This document shows, one piece after another, positions 1-6,309 of a DNA stretch of 14,203 bases (position 1 is its first letter; the number at the start of each line of letters is the position of its first letter). Under the pieces are notes generated by a model that worked only from the letters and a program-made list of their open reading frames with translations, was not told where the DNA came from and did not search any database. Origin of the DNA: an uncultured Chitinophagaceae bacterium (GTDB lineage Bacteria > Bacteroidota > Bacteroidia > Chitinophagales > Chitinophagaceae); contig CALKVC010000207.1 of the NCBI GenBank assembly GCA_937996595.1, forward strand, positions 1-14,203, given 5' to 3'. The position numbers and the translations under genes are program-made.

Positions 1-2
1 GG

Positions 3-176
3 GTAGCTGAAAAAACGGGTATGTATCCGTTCTACTGCACCGATTTTTGCAGCGCATTGCACCAGGAAATGCAGGGTTACCTGCGGGTATCCCCGGCCGG
101 TAGCAATGTGCAGTTGTCTTACAGTACCGGAACGAACCTGCCAAAGGCAGACAGTACTGCTGCCGGTAACAAATAA
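3..176 (+). CDS. nosZ: Nitrous oxide reductase NosZ, C-terminal CuA end (partial)
   Basis: NosZ reduces N2O to N2 in the periplasm. Electrons enter at the binuclear CuA centre of its C-terminal cupredoxin domain and pass to the CuZ centre. Only the last 57 residues are here; the 5' part lies before the window, and the reading frame starts at base 3. The fragment carries the CuA ligand loop, FYCTDFCSALHQEM, with Cys12, Cys16, His20 and Met23 of the fragment in the C-x3-C-x3-H-x2-M spacing. The tryptophan between the two cysteines in classical clade I enzymes is Asp14 here, which fits the clade II (atypical) NosZ common in Bacteroidota. A short polar tail of about 20 residues follows. The neighbours nosL, nosD, nosF and nosY confirm the call. 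A hairpin follows the stop codon within 10 bases. Confidence 0.93.
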   Translation, partial: VAEKTGMYPFYCTDFCSALHQEMQGYLRVSPAGSNVQLSYSTGTNLPKADSTAAGNK

Positions 177-182
177 TGTAAT

Positions 183-228
183 AGTTGGCTGCTGTGCTTC
201 TTTTCATTTTACAGCGGCCAACTTTATT
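183..228 (+). terminator. Hairpin terminator or 3'-stabilising stem after nosZ
   Basis: A 13-bp stem pairs 183-195 with 211-223, with a single G-U wobble (T190/G216) and a 15-base pyrimidine-rich loop. A T-rich but interrupted tract follows. It starts seven bases after the nosZ stop codon and lies before the fasciclin gene. It could act as a partial terminator or as a stem protecting the nosZ message, letting nosZ be made in excess of the downstream accessory genes. The broken T tract makes complete termination uncertain. Confidence 0.55.
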
Positions 229-252
229 ATGAATTTTTAAAATTTTACTGTT

Positions 253-822
253 ATGAAAAAAGCTATTTTATTTATTGGTATATTGTTTCTGTTAGCACTG
301 GCATCATGCAATAATGCCCCGGAAACAGCGGCAACAACTGAAAGTACGGCAGCAGAAACACCGGCAGCAGGCGGGCAGGAAGCTGTAAAAGATGAAGAAT
401 CGGCAAAGGATGTGGTTAAAGTGGCGGTTTCTTCTAAAGACCATACAACCCTGGTGGCTGCGCTAAAACAAGCCGACCTGGTAACTTCTTTATCCAATGC
501 CGGCCCATTTACCGTATTTGCCCCAACCAATGCAGCATTTGAAAAGCTACCTGCAGGAACTGTTGACGGGCTGATGAAAGACGACAAGAAAGAAGACTTG
601 CAAAACATTTTGCAATACCATGTTGCAGTATCAGCCATGAAAGCCGAAAGCTTTAAAGATGGGCAGGTGCTCGGAATGGTTAATGGTGACAATGCAACCA
701 TCAATATCAAAGATGGTAAAGTAATGCTGAATAACTCAGCTACGATAGTTGCCTCCATACCAGCATCCAACGGCATGATACATGTTATTGATGCCGTTTT
801 GCTTCCTCCTGCAAAAAAATAG
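253..822 (+). CDS. Fasciclin (FAS1) domain lipoprotein in the nos cluster
   Basis: This is a 189-residue predicted lipoprotein with one FAS1 domain. Residues 1-18 form a signal peptide ending in a lipobox (LASC) with lipidation at Cys19. A low-complexity Ala/Thr/Glu linker (about 20-55) leads to a complete FAS1 fold (about 56-187). The H1 motif FTVFAPTNAAF is at 86-96, the Tyr-His pair at 122-123, and the H2 motif MIHVIDAVL near 175-183. FAS1 domains generally mediate adhesion or protein-protein contacts; no enzyme activity is implied. The protein should be anchored to the inner or outer membrane on its periplasmic or surface side, the compartment where NosZ, NosL and NosD work. It lies between nosZ and nosL on the same strand, suggesting a scaffold or partner role in N2O reductase maturation, but that is inference. 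No clear Shine-Dalgarno is visible; the A/T-rich leader is normal for the phylum. Confidence 0.92.
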   Translation: MKKAILFIGILFLLALASCNNAPETAATTESTAAETPAAGGQEAVKDEESAKDVVKVAVSSKDHTTLVAALKQADLVTSLSNAGPFTVFAPTNAAFEKLPAGTVDGLMKDDKKEDLQNILQYHVAVSAMKAESFKDGQVLGMVNGDNATINIKDGKVMLNNSATIVASIPASNGMIHVIDAVLLPPAKK

Positions 823-856
823 GCATGGCAGCTAACCGGATTGCATTGAAGAATTA

Positions 857-1885
857 ATGATTAATAAGATGAAAAATAAACTGAGTATAATAAGCAGGCT
901 GTTACTGATCATGGCTGCTATTGGGCTGGTATTTGTTTTATTTACACCTATCTGGCGCATAGATCTGGATGCACCCCAATACCCTGAAGGGCTGGCATTG
1001 AAAATTCATGCTGATGGATTGAAAGGGAATGTGGATATCATCAATGGATTGAACCACTATATCGGTATGAAAACATTGCATGATGAGGATTTTATAGAAT
1101 TCACCATACTGCCGTATATCATCATTTTCTTTGCAGCCCTGTTTTTGCTGGTTGCCATCGCAAACAGGAGGCGTTTGCTTAATATGGCATTTTTCCTGTT
1201 TGTGGCTTTCGGAATCATTGCTATGATTGATTTCTGGCGCTGGGAGTATAATTACGGCCACAATTTAGACCCTAATGCAGCTATCGTGGTGCCCGGGATG
1301 GCATATCAGCCGCCACTGATCGGGTTTAAGCAATTGTTGAATTTTGGAGCTTATTCAATTCCCGACCAGGGTGGATGGATATTTATCGCTGCCGGTTTAT
1401 TGGCATTAGTTTGTGTGGTGATGGAGTGGAAAAGAGGCATAAAAATGAAAAAGCAGGCATTCGGAGGTATTTTGTTGCTGCTGTCAGCTTCCTGGTTACT
1501 GGGTGGTTGCAACAGCGGCCCGCAACCGGTTGTTGCCGGGAAAGATAACTGTTATCTCTGTAAAATGACGGTTACGGATATACGCTATGTAGCGGAACTT
1601 ATAACAGAAAAAGGAAAAGTATACAAGTTTGACGATGTATATTGCCTGCAGTCATTCATTAAATCCAATGTACTTGATGATATAAAAGTGCGTGCGGTAT
1701 ACCTGGCAGATTTTTCCGGTGACCATAAACTGGTAAAGGCAGAGGATTGTTTCATCCTGCAGGGCGGTGAAATCAGGGGGCCCATGAACGGCCACGTGAT
1801 CGCTTTCAGGAATAAAGACAGTATGAAGTATATGGAAGCACGCTATAAGGCTTCCCAAATAAACTGGGAACAGGTGATACAATGA
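857..1885 (+). CDS. nosL: Four-helix membrane protein fused to NosL copper chaperone
   Basis: The C-terminal part (about 219-342) is NosL, the periplasmic Cu(I)-binding protein supplying copper for the NosZ CuZ site. It has the Cys-x2-Cys-x-Met motif at 232-237 and the KFDDVYCLQSF segment typical of the family. Upstream are about 195 residues of integral membrane protein with helices near 10-33, 84-102, 108-127 and 173-191. The basic runs at 103-106 and 192-199 put both long loops in the periplasm; these contain Asn-His-Tyr-Ile-Gly-Met (66-71) and an aromatic stretch with His135. Residues 197-218 look like a complete lipoprotein signal (MKK, hydrophobic core, LGGC with Cys218), as in stand-alone NosL. 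The frame is open throughout, so a real fusion is encoded, but an internal ATG at 1445 with a good Shine-Dalgarno could also yield free NosL. Met5 is an alternative N-terminal start. The stop overlaps nosD by 4 bases. Confidence 0.9.
   Translation: MINKMKNKLSIISRLLLIMAAIGLVFVLFTPIWRIDLDAPQYPEGLALKIHADGLKGNVDIINGLNHYIGMKTLHDEDFIEFTILPYIIIFFAALFLLVAIANRRRLLNMAFFLFVAFGIIAMIDFWRWEYNYGHNLDPNAAIVVPGMAYQPPLIGFKQLLNFGAYSIPDQGGWIFIAAGLLALVCVVMEWKRGIKMKKQAFGGILLLLSASWLLGGCNSGPQPVVAGKDNCYLCKMTVTDIRYVAELITEKGKVYKFDDVYCLQSFIKSNVLDDIKVRAVYLADFSGDHKLVKAEDCFILQGGEIRGPMNGHVIAFRNKDSMKYMEARYKASQINWEQVIQ
1433..1447 (+). promoter_or_regulatory. Internal ribosome binding site and ATG for stand-alone NosL
   Basis: AGAGG at 1433-1437 lies 7 bases before an in-frame ATG at 1445-1447. 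This is a stronger Shine-Dalgarno than those before most genes in the window. The ATG begins a textbook lipoprotein signal peptide (Met197 to Cys218 of the long frame), so translation from it would give a conventional NosL of about 146 residues. The site looks like the relic, or the still working form, of a separate nosL gene. Confidence 0.55.
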
Positions 1886-3114
1886 AGCAATGGCTGTCCA
1901 TATTGTTATTCCTGTATGGCGGGCAATTACTGGCCGGTCATATCCGGGTGGGGAAAACCCATCAGTATCACAATATCACGAATGCCATGGCTGCAGCCAA
2001 ACCGGGCGATACGGTAATTGTTGAACCCGGCAATTATTATGAAAAAAACCTGGTGATCAGGAAACCCATCGTTCTCACGGGATTAGACCACCCGGTGCTT
2101 GACGGCGAAGGGAAATATGAAATCATTTCCATTAAATCAGATAATGTTACCATCAATGGGTTCCGGTTACAGCATACCGGGATTTCCAGCTTGGAAGATT
2201 ATGCGGCCATTAAGATTTATAATGGCAGGAATGTAAAAGTTACCAATAATATCATCCGCAACGCATTTTTCGGTATTCATTCACAATACGGAGTAAATTG
2301 CCTCATTCAGAATAATTACCTGGAAGCGAGCAGTAAAGAGGAACAACAAAGCGGGAATGGTATACACTGCTGGAAAAGCGACAGTATGCGTATCATTGGC
2401 AATACCATAACCGGCCATCGCGATGGCATTTATTTTGAATTTGTGACCAACTCGCTGATATGGAAAAACAATTCAAAAAGGAACCTGCGGTACGGCCTCC
2501 ATTTCATGTTTTCCAACGACGACGCATATATGTCAAATATATTTGAAAACAATGGCGCAGGAGTGGCAGTCATGTTTTCAAAAGGAGTAAAGATGGTAAG
2601 GAATATTTTCAGGGAGAACTGGGGAGATGCGGCTTACGGCCTCCTGTTGAAAGAAATAAATGACAGCCATATTGAGCACAATCGATTTGAGAAAAACAGC
2701 ATTGCCGTGTATGCGGAAGGGGCAAACAGGGTGAACGTGTTAAAGAATTCATTCATAAACAACGGCTGGGCATTCAGGATACAGGCCAGCTGCTCTGATA
2801 TTAACCTGCAGTATAACAATTTCACCGGAAATACATTTGACATTGCAACCAATGGAAGCCTCGTGCTGAATTCGTTTAACAGCAATTACTGGGACAAGTA
2901 TGAAGGCTATGACATTAATAAGGATGGTATTGGCGATATCAGCTACCGGCCGGTAAGCATGTATGCCATGATTATAGAACAGAACCCAAGTGCCATCCTG
3001 CTGTTCAGGAGTTTTATGGCGACCCTGCTCGATAAGACGGAAAAAGTTCTGCCTTCACTTACTCCGGAAGATCTGAAAGATGATTCACCATTAATGAAAC
3101 CGTTGCCACTGTGA
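1882..3114 (+). CDS. nosD: NosD, periplasmic beta-helix protein for NosZ CuZ maturation
   Basis: NosD is the periplasmic partner of the NosFY ABC transporter and is needed to assemble the copper-sulfur CuZ centre of NosZ. The 410-residue product has a signal peptide (about 1-19, hydrophobic WLSILLFLYGG core). A long right-handed parallel beta-helix follows (about 45-335), built of repeated Asn-rich turns such as VTNNIIRNAFFGIHS, IIGNTITGHRDGIYF and NRFEKNSIAVYAEG, which is the CASH/NosD repeat pattern. The C-terminal segment is characteristic of the family: NYWDKYEGYDINKDGIGD at 335-352, then YRPVSMYAMIIEQNPSAILL and a tail ending in SPLMKPL. Length is normal for NosD. The start overlaps the nosL stop (ATGA at 1882-1885) and the end overlaps the nosF start (GTGA at 3111-3114), so translation of all three is probably coupled. 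Confidence 0.96.
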   Translation: MKQWLSILLFLYGGQLLAGHIRVGKTHQYHNITNAMAAAKPGDTVIVEPGNYYEKNLVIRKPIVLTGLDHPVLDGEGKYEIISIKSDNVTINGFRLQHTGISSLEDYAAIKIYNGRNVKVTNNIIRNAFFGIHSQYGVNCLIQNNYLEASSKEEQQSGNGIHCWKSDSMRIIGNTITGHRDGIYFEFVTNSLIWKNNSKRNLRYGLHFMFSNDDAYMSNIFENNGAGVAVMFSKGVKMVRNIFRENWGDAAYGLLLKEINDSHIEHNRFEKNSIAVYAEGANRVNVLKNSFINNGWAFRIQASCSDINLQYNNFTGNTFDIATNGSLVLNSFNSNYWDKYEGYDINKDGIGDISYRPVSMYAMIIEQNPSAILLFRSFMATLLDKTEKVLPSLTPEDLKDDSPLMKPLPL

Positions 3115-3815
3115 TCATAGCAAATAACCTATCAAAAAAATTCGGCAAGCTGAAAGCTTTGGATAACGTTTCTGTTACCTGCAATAAAGGTGAATGTATC
3201 GCCCTGATAGGACCTAACGGTAGCGGAAAAACGACGTTAATCAAATGCATACTCGGCATGGTTGTGTACGATAGCGGCTTCATTACCTTCAATGGCAGGA
3301 ACATCCTGCACGACTGGGAATACCGGGCAAACATCGGTTATATGCCGCAGATAGGCAGGTACCCGGAGAATATGACCATCGGCCAGGTGCTTGATATGAT
3401 GAAAGATATCCGGCAAAAGCAACATATAACGTTTGATGAAGAGCTTATTAAGGCATTTGACCTGGAGAAAATACTCCATAAACGGATGCGTACGCTCAGC
3501 GGTGGTACCCGGCAGAAAGTAAGCGCCTCACTGGCATTTTTATTTAATCCGGCTGTTTTAATACTGGATGAACCAACAGCAGGTTTAGACCCGCTATCGT
3601 CAGAAATCCTGAAAGAAAAGATTACAAAGGAAAGGGAAAAGGGGAAACTTGTTCTTATCACTTCCCATATACTCAGCGAACTGGATGACATGGTTTCACA
3701 GGTGATTTATATGCAGGATGGGAGATGCTGTTTCCATAAATCAATTGATGAACTAAGGCTGGAAACAAAACAGGAAAAACTGGCTAAAGCCATCGCCAGC
3801 CTTTTAGCAAAATAG
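3111..3815 (+). CDS. nosF: NosF, ABC transporter ATPase of the Nos system
   Basis: This is the cytoplasmic ATP-hydrolysing subunit that works with NosY and NosD in supplying sulfur or another factor for CuZ assembly in NosZ. All ABC ATPase motifs are intact in 234 residues: Walker A GPNGSGKTT (34-42), Q-loop Gln80, signature LSGGTRQK (129-136), Walker B VLILDEP (149-155), D-loop GLDP (158-161) and switch His186. The C-terminal extension after residue 200 is short, as usual for NosF. Translation most likely starts at the GTG inside the nosD stop overlap (GTGA); no in-frame ATG lies before Walker A, which supports the GTG. NosY follows 6 bases downstream. The sequence alone would also fit a generic multidrug or sodium ABC ATPase; context decides the name. 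Confidence 0.95.
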   Translation: MIIANNLSKKFGKLKALDNVSVTCNKGECIALIGPNGSGKTTLIKCILGMVVYDSGFITFNGRNILHDWEYRANIGYMPQIGRYPENMTIGQVLDMMKDIRQKQHITFDEELIKAFDLEKILHKRMRTLSGGTRQKVSASLAFLFNPAVLILDEPTAGLDPLSSEILKEKITKEREKGKLVLITSHILSELDDMVSQVIYMQDGRCCFHKSIDELRLETKQEKLAKAIASLLAK

Positions 3816-3821
3816 CAGGCA

Positions 3822-4589
3822 ATGAAAAAGATTATCAAATATGTGATCATAGATATCCTGAGGAACAAGTTCATGCTTGCCTATACTGCATTTTTACTGC
3901 TGTTTTCATTCAGCATCTTTAACCTGGAAGACAATTCCACCAAAGGCTTGCTAAGCCTGCTGAACATCATCCTCATCATTGTTCCGCTCGTGAGTATCCT
4001 GTTTTCTGCTATTTATGTTTACAACAGTTCCGAATTCCTGGAGTTACTGGTGAGCCAACCATTAAAGCGGGTAACCATCTGGATGAGTATGTTTACAGGC
4101 CTTGCTGCTTCACAGGCTATCGCTTACATCATTGGAGCCGGCATTCCCATATTGGTTTACGAAGCAACGGCTACCGGGTTCATGATGCTGGGTACAGGTG
4201 TTTTGCTGTCAGTTATTTTTGTTGCCATCGCCATGCTGGCAGCCGTTTCTACCAGGGATAAGGCGAAAGGGATAGGCGTAAACATATTGTTATGGCTTTA
4301 TTTCGCATTGTTATTCGACGGTATCATCCTGTTCCTGTTATTCCAGTTTGCTGATTACCCATTGGAGAAACTGATGGTTGGAATAAGCGCTTTGAACCCG
4401 ATTGACCTGGGGCGGATTCTCATTTTATTAAAACTGGATGTTTCTGCACTGATGGGATTTACAGGCGCAATTTTCAAAGACTTTTTTGGAACAGGCACTG
4501 GCCTTGCAATCGCTTTCCTGGTGCTGCTTTGCTGGATCGTTATACCGGTTTTGTTATCTGTGAGAAAATTTAAAAGGAAAGACCTTTGA
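3822..4589 (+). CDS. nosY: NosY, ABC transporter permease of the Nos system
   Basis: NosY is the membrane subunit pairing with NosF and contacting NosD at the periplasmic face. The 255-residue product has six predicted helices, near 18-33, 44-67, 88-113, 120-143, 152-177 and 227-247. The first residues are basic (MKKIIKYVIIDILRNK), giving a cytoplasmic N-terminus, and the C-terminus (RKFKRKDL) is also basic and cytoplasmic. The segment LNPIDLGRI (191-199) before the last helix is the conserved Asn-Pro-x-Asp-x-x-Arg of NosY. AGG at 3817-3819 sits very close to the ATG. This ends the core nosLDFY set; only a 36-base AT-rich gap with no terminator separates it from the hemerythrin-globin gene, so read-through is likely. 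Confidence 0.94.
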   Translation: MKKIIKYVIIDILRNKFMLAYTAFLLLFSFSIFNLEDNSTKGLLSLLNIILIIVPLVSILFSAIYVYNSSEFLELLVSQPLKRVTIWMSMFTGLAASQAIAYIIGAGIPILVYEATATGFMMLGTGVLLSVIFVAIAMLAAVSTRDKAKGIGVNILLWLYFALLFDGIILFLLFQFADYPLEKLMVGISALNPIDLGRILILLKLDVSALMGFTGAIFKDFFGTGTGLAIAFLVLLCWIVIPVLLSVRKFKRKDL

Positions 4590-4625
4590 TATAAAAGATC
4601 TGTTTTTAAAAATAAATACAGCAGT

Positions 4626-5462
4626 ATGAAAAGACATGAAGCACTGAAGCCATTGTCACGTGAACACCACGGCGCCTTACTGCTGGCGCAGGTGTTGAGA
4701 AAGGATGTACCCGATTACAAAGGAATGCCATCACTGGTAGCAGATAAGGCAGCTTATGCCCTGGAAGCATTCAATAACTCATTGCAGCCACATTTTGTAC
4801 AAGAAGAGCAGGTATTTGCAAAACTGCGAAATTGCAGTGCATCGCTTGATTTGCTGATAGATGAGATCATCAGCGAACATGCCTCACTGAAAGCTTCTTT
4901 CTTGTCGCTTGCACAGGCCTTGCCAACCGAAAAGGCATTGCATGAACTGGGGGAAAAACTGATTATACATATACGAAAAGAGGAAAGGTTATTGTTTCCG
5001 CTTATTGAAACAAGTTGCGGGGAAAAGTTACTGGATGAAATAAAAAGTTTGCATAAACATGACGGTAAACCAAATAAAGATATTACCGGCATGAAGGATA
5101 TAATTAAACTGGTTGACTTGTTTTATGAGAAAGTTAAATCAGATGACCTGATAAGCCATTTTTTTACGGAAGTGGTAAAAGTTAACTGGGATAAACACTT
5201 ACCGGTAATGTACCGGTTTTGGGACAATGCCCTTTTTTTTACAGGCGTATATGAAGGAAAACCGCTGGAAATACATCAGCACCTGCACCAGTTGGCAGGT
5301 TTAACAGAAGCGCATTTTGAGCGCTGGATTAAATTATTTACCGAAACGGTTGACGAACTCTTTGAAGGGCCGAAAGCACTGCTGGCAAAAGAACGGGCAA
5401 TCAGTATTTCAACGGTTATGCAAATGAAATTATTTAAAAAGAATAATCTTCCCGAAGGCTGA
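4626..5462 (+). CDS. Hemerythrin-like diiron domain fused to group III truncated hemoglobin
   Basis: This 278-residue soluble protein joins two unrelated O2/NO-binding folds. Residues 1-130 form a hemerythrin HHE four-helix bundle. Candidate ligands are His15 (SREHHGAL), His56 and Glu60 (HFVQE), His85 (SEHASL), and His115 and Glu119 (HIRKE). The order H, HxxxE, H, HxxxE is the ligand set known for the nitrosative-stress repair protein YtfE/RIC. After a Lys/Asp/Gly-rich linker (about 133-155), residues 156-270 are a group III truncated hemoglobin. Aligned by eye with Campylobacter Ctb, they keep Tyr B10 (Tyr167, LFYEKV), His E7 (His191), proximal His F8 (His217, PLEIH) and Trp G8 (Trp234, RWIKLF). 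No signal peptide is present, so it is cytoplasmic. A role in NO sensing, scavenging or repair beside nos is inference. The frame is continuous, with no sign of a frameshift. Confidence 0.9.
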   Translation: MKRHEALKPLSREHHGALLLAQVLRKDVPDYKGMPSLVADKAAYALEAFNNSLQPHFVQEEQVFAKLRNCSASLDLLIDEIISEHASLKASFLSLAQALPTEKALHELGEKLIIHIRKEERLLFPLIETSCGEKLLDEIKSLHKHDGKPNKDITGMKDIIKLVDLFYEKVKSDDLISHFFTEVVKVNWDKHLPVMYRFWDNALFFTGVYEGKPLEIHQHLHQLAGLTEAHFERWIKLFTETVDELFEGPKALLAKERAISISTVMQMKLFKKNNLPEG

Positions 5463-5598
5463 ACCGTGATATTATAAATGGATACTATACAGCTCTATTC
5501 CCTGATAATTATATATCGTTAAGCCTTTCCTAAAACTATGGCCATAAATATGGCAATCTTGCGCTTTGTAACTATCTTGCCGCCAATTTAAAAATTGA
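5463..5598 (+). other. Intergenic gap before the OmpH-like gene
   Basis: This 136-base AT-rich gap ends the nos-associated block. It contains one perfect 10-bp palindrome (TATGGCCATA, 5537-5546) and a weak -7-like element (TATCTTG, 5573-5579) that is one T short of the Bacteroidota consensus. I see no convincing terminator, RNA gene or further open frame. Confidence 0.4.
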
Positions 5599-6213
5599 AT
5601 GATGAAGAATATATCGCTGGCTTTGAATGTATTGTTACTGGTGGCTGTGGCTATATTATATTACCTGCATTTTGCAGGTAAGAAAGCAACAACGCCTAAT
5701 CATGTGATGGCTGCAACGGCAAAACCAATTATTACCGGCAACGGGCAGATCGCCATCGCTTATGTGGAACTGGATTCACTGAACGAGAATATAACTTATA
5801 TAAAAACAAAAAGAAAAGAACTGGAAGCGGAGCAGCGGGCAATAGAGAATGAATGGGAAAATGGCTATCGCGGGCTGGAAGCAAAAAAGGATAATTTCCT
5901 GAAAAAAGGGAATTCCATCACCCAGGAAATGGCACAGGAATTCCAGGGCCAGCTGCTTCAGGAACAGCAACAAATAGACGAAAAAAAGCAAAACCTGTCG
6001 CAACGCCTGAGTGAAAAAAGTTACAAATTCATGGATGATATACAGAAAAAACTGAAAGATTTTCTAACTGAATATAACAGCCAGCGTAATTTCACCTATA
6101 TATTTACCACCGGTACAGGTCTTGATTATATGGTTTATAAGGATTCTTCCCTCAATATCACGGCAGATGTAATTGCCGGTATGAATGAAAAAATGGCTAC
6201 CACAACCAAATGA
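5599..6213 (+). CDS. OmpH/Skp-like periplasmic protein
   Basis: Skp/OmpH proteins are periplasmic chaperones whose helical arms hold unfolded outer-membrane proteins. This 204-residue product has one N-terminal hydrophobic segment (about 7-24), which is a signal peptide or an anchor; no lipobox is present. A beta strand, IAIAYVELDSL (51-61), begins the OmpH domain. A long charged coiled-coil (about 66-160), rich in Lys, Glu and Gln, forms the arms. The closing element YIFTTGTGLDYMVYKDSS, then LNITADVIAGMN (185-196), is the usual OmpH C-terminus. Tandem ATGs at 5599 and 5602 make the exact start uncertain by one residue. The gene stands alone, with a terminator 26 bases after its stop. The retained hydrophobic anchor and single-copy setting leave open a specialised Skp paralogue. 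Confidence 0.82.
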   Translation: MMKNISLALNVLLLVAVAILYYLHFAGKKATTPNHVMAATAKPIITGNGQIAIAYVELDSLNENITYIKTKRKELEAEQRAIENEWENGYRGLEAKKDNFLKKGNSITQEMAQEFQGQLLQEQQQIDEKKQNLSQRLSEKSYKFMDDIQKKLKDFLTEYNSQRNFTYIFTTGTGLDYMVYKDSSLNITADVIAGMNEKMATTTK

Positions 6214-6239
6214 TTATATAAATAGATTTAATTATCTTG

Positions 6240-6269
6240 AATCCCGTTACAGAACGTAACGGGATTTTT
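6240..6269 (+). terminator. Rho-independent terminator after the OmpH-like gene
   Basis: An 11-bp perfect stem pairs 6240-6250 (AATCCCGTTAC) with 6256-6266 (GTAACGGGATT) around a 5-base loop, and runs into five consecutive Ts (6265-6269). It lies 26 bases past the stop codon at 6213 and before the permease gene. This is the clearest intrinsic terminator in the window. Confidence 0.85.
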
Positions 6270-6309
6270 ACGATAACCGGATCCCATTTTACAAATTATA
6301 TATTCATTT

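Noticed and set aside
237..776. Long antisense open frame (179 codons) opposite the fasciclin gene
   Set aside because: It mirrors a well-supported FAS1 lipoprotein, its product is Ser/Thr/Ala-rich without any recognisable domain, and it is best explained as a shadow of the real codon pattern.
4584..4602. Possible FNR/CRP-type site (TTGAT...) between nosY and the hemerythrin-globin gene
   Set aside because: The left half matches, but the right half (AAGAT instead of ATCAA) fails at three of five positions.
5565..5579. Promoter-like TTTG and TATCTTG elements before the OmpH-like gene
   Set aside because: The -7 element is one base short of the Bacteroidota consensus and no TTTG lies at the right distance upstream, so it was not called as a promoter.
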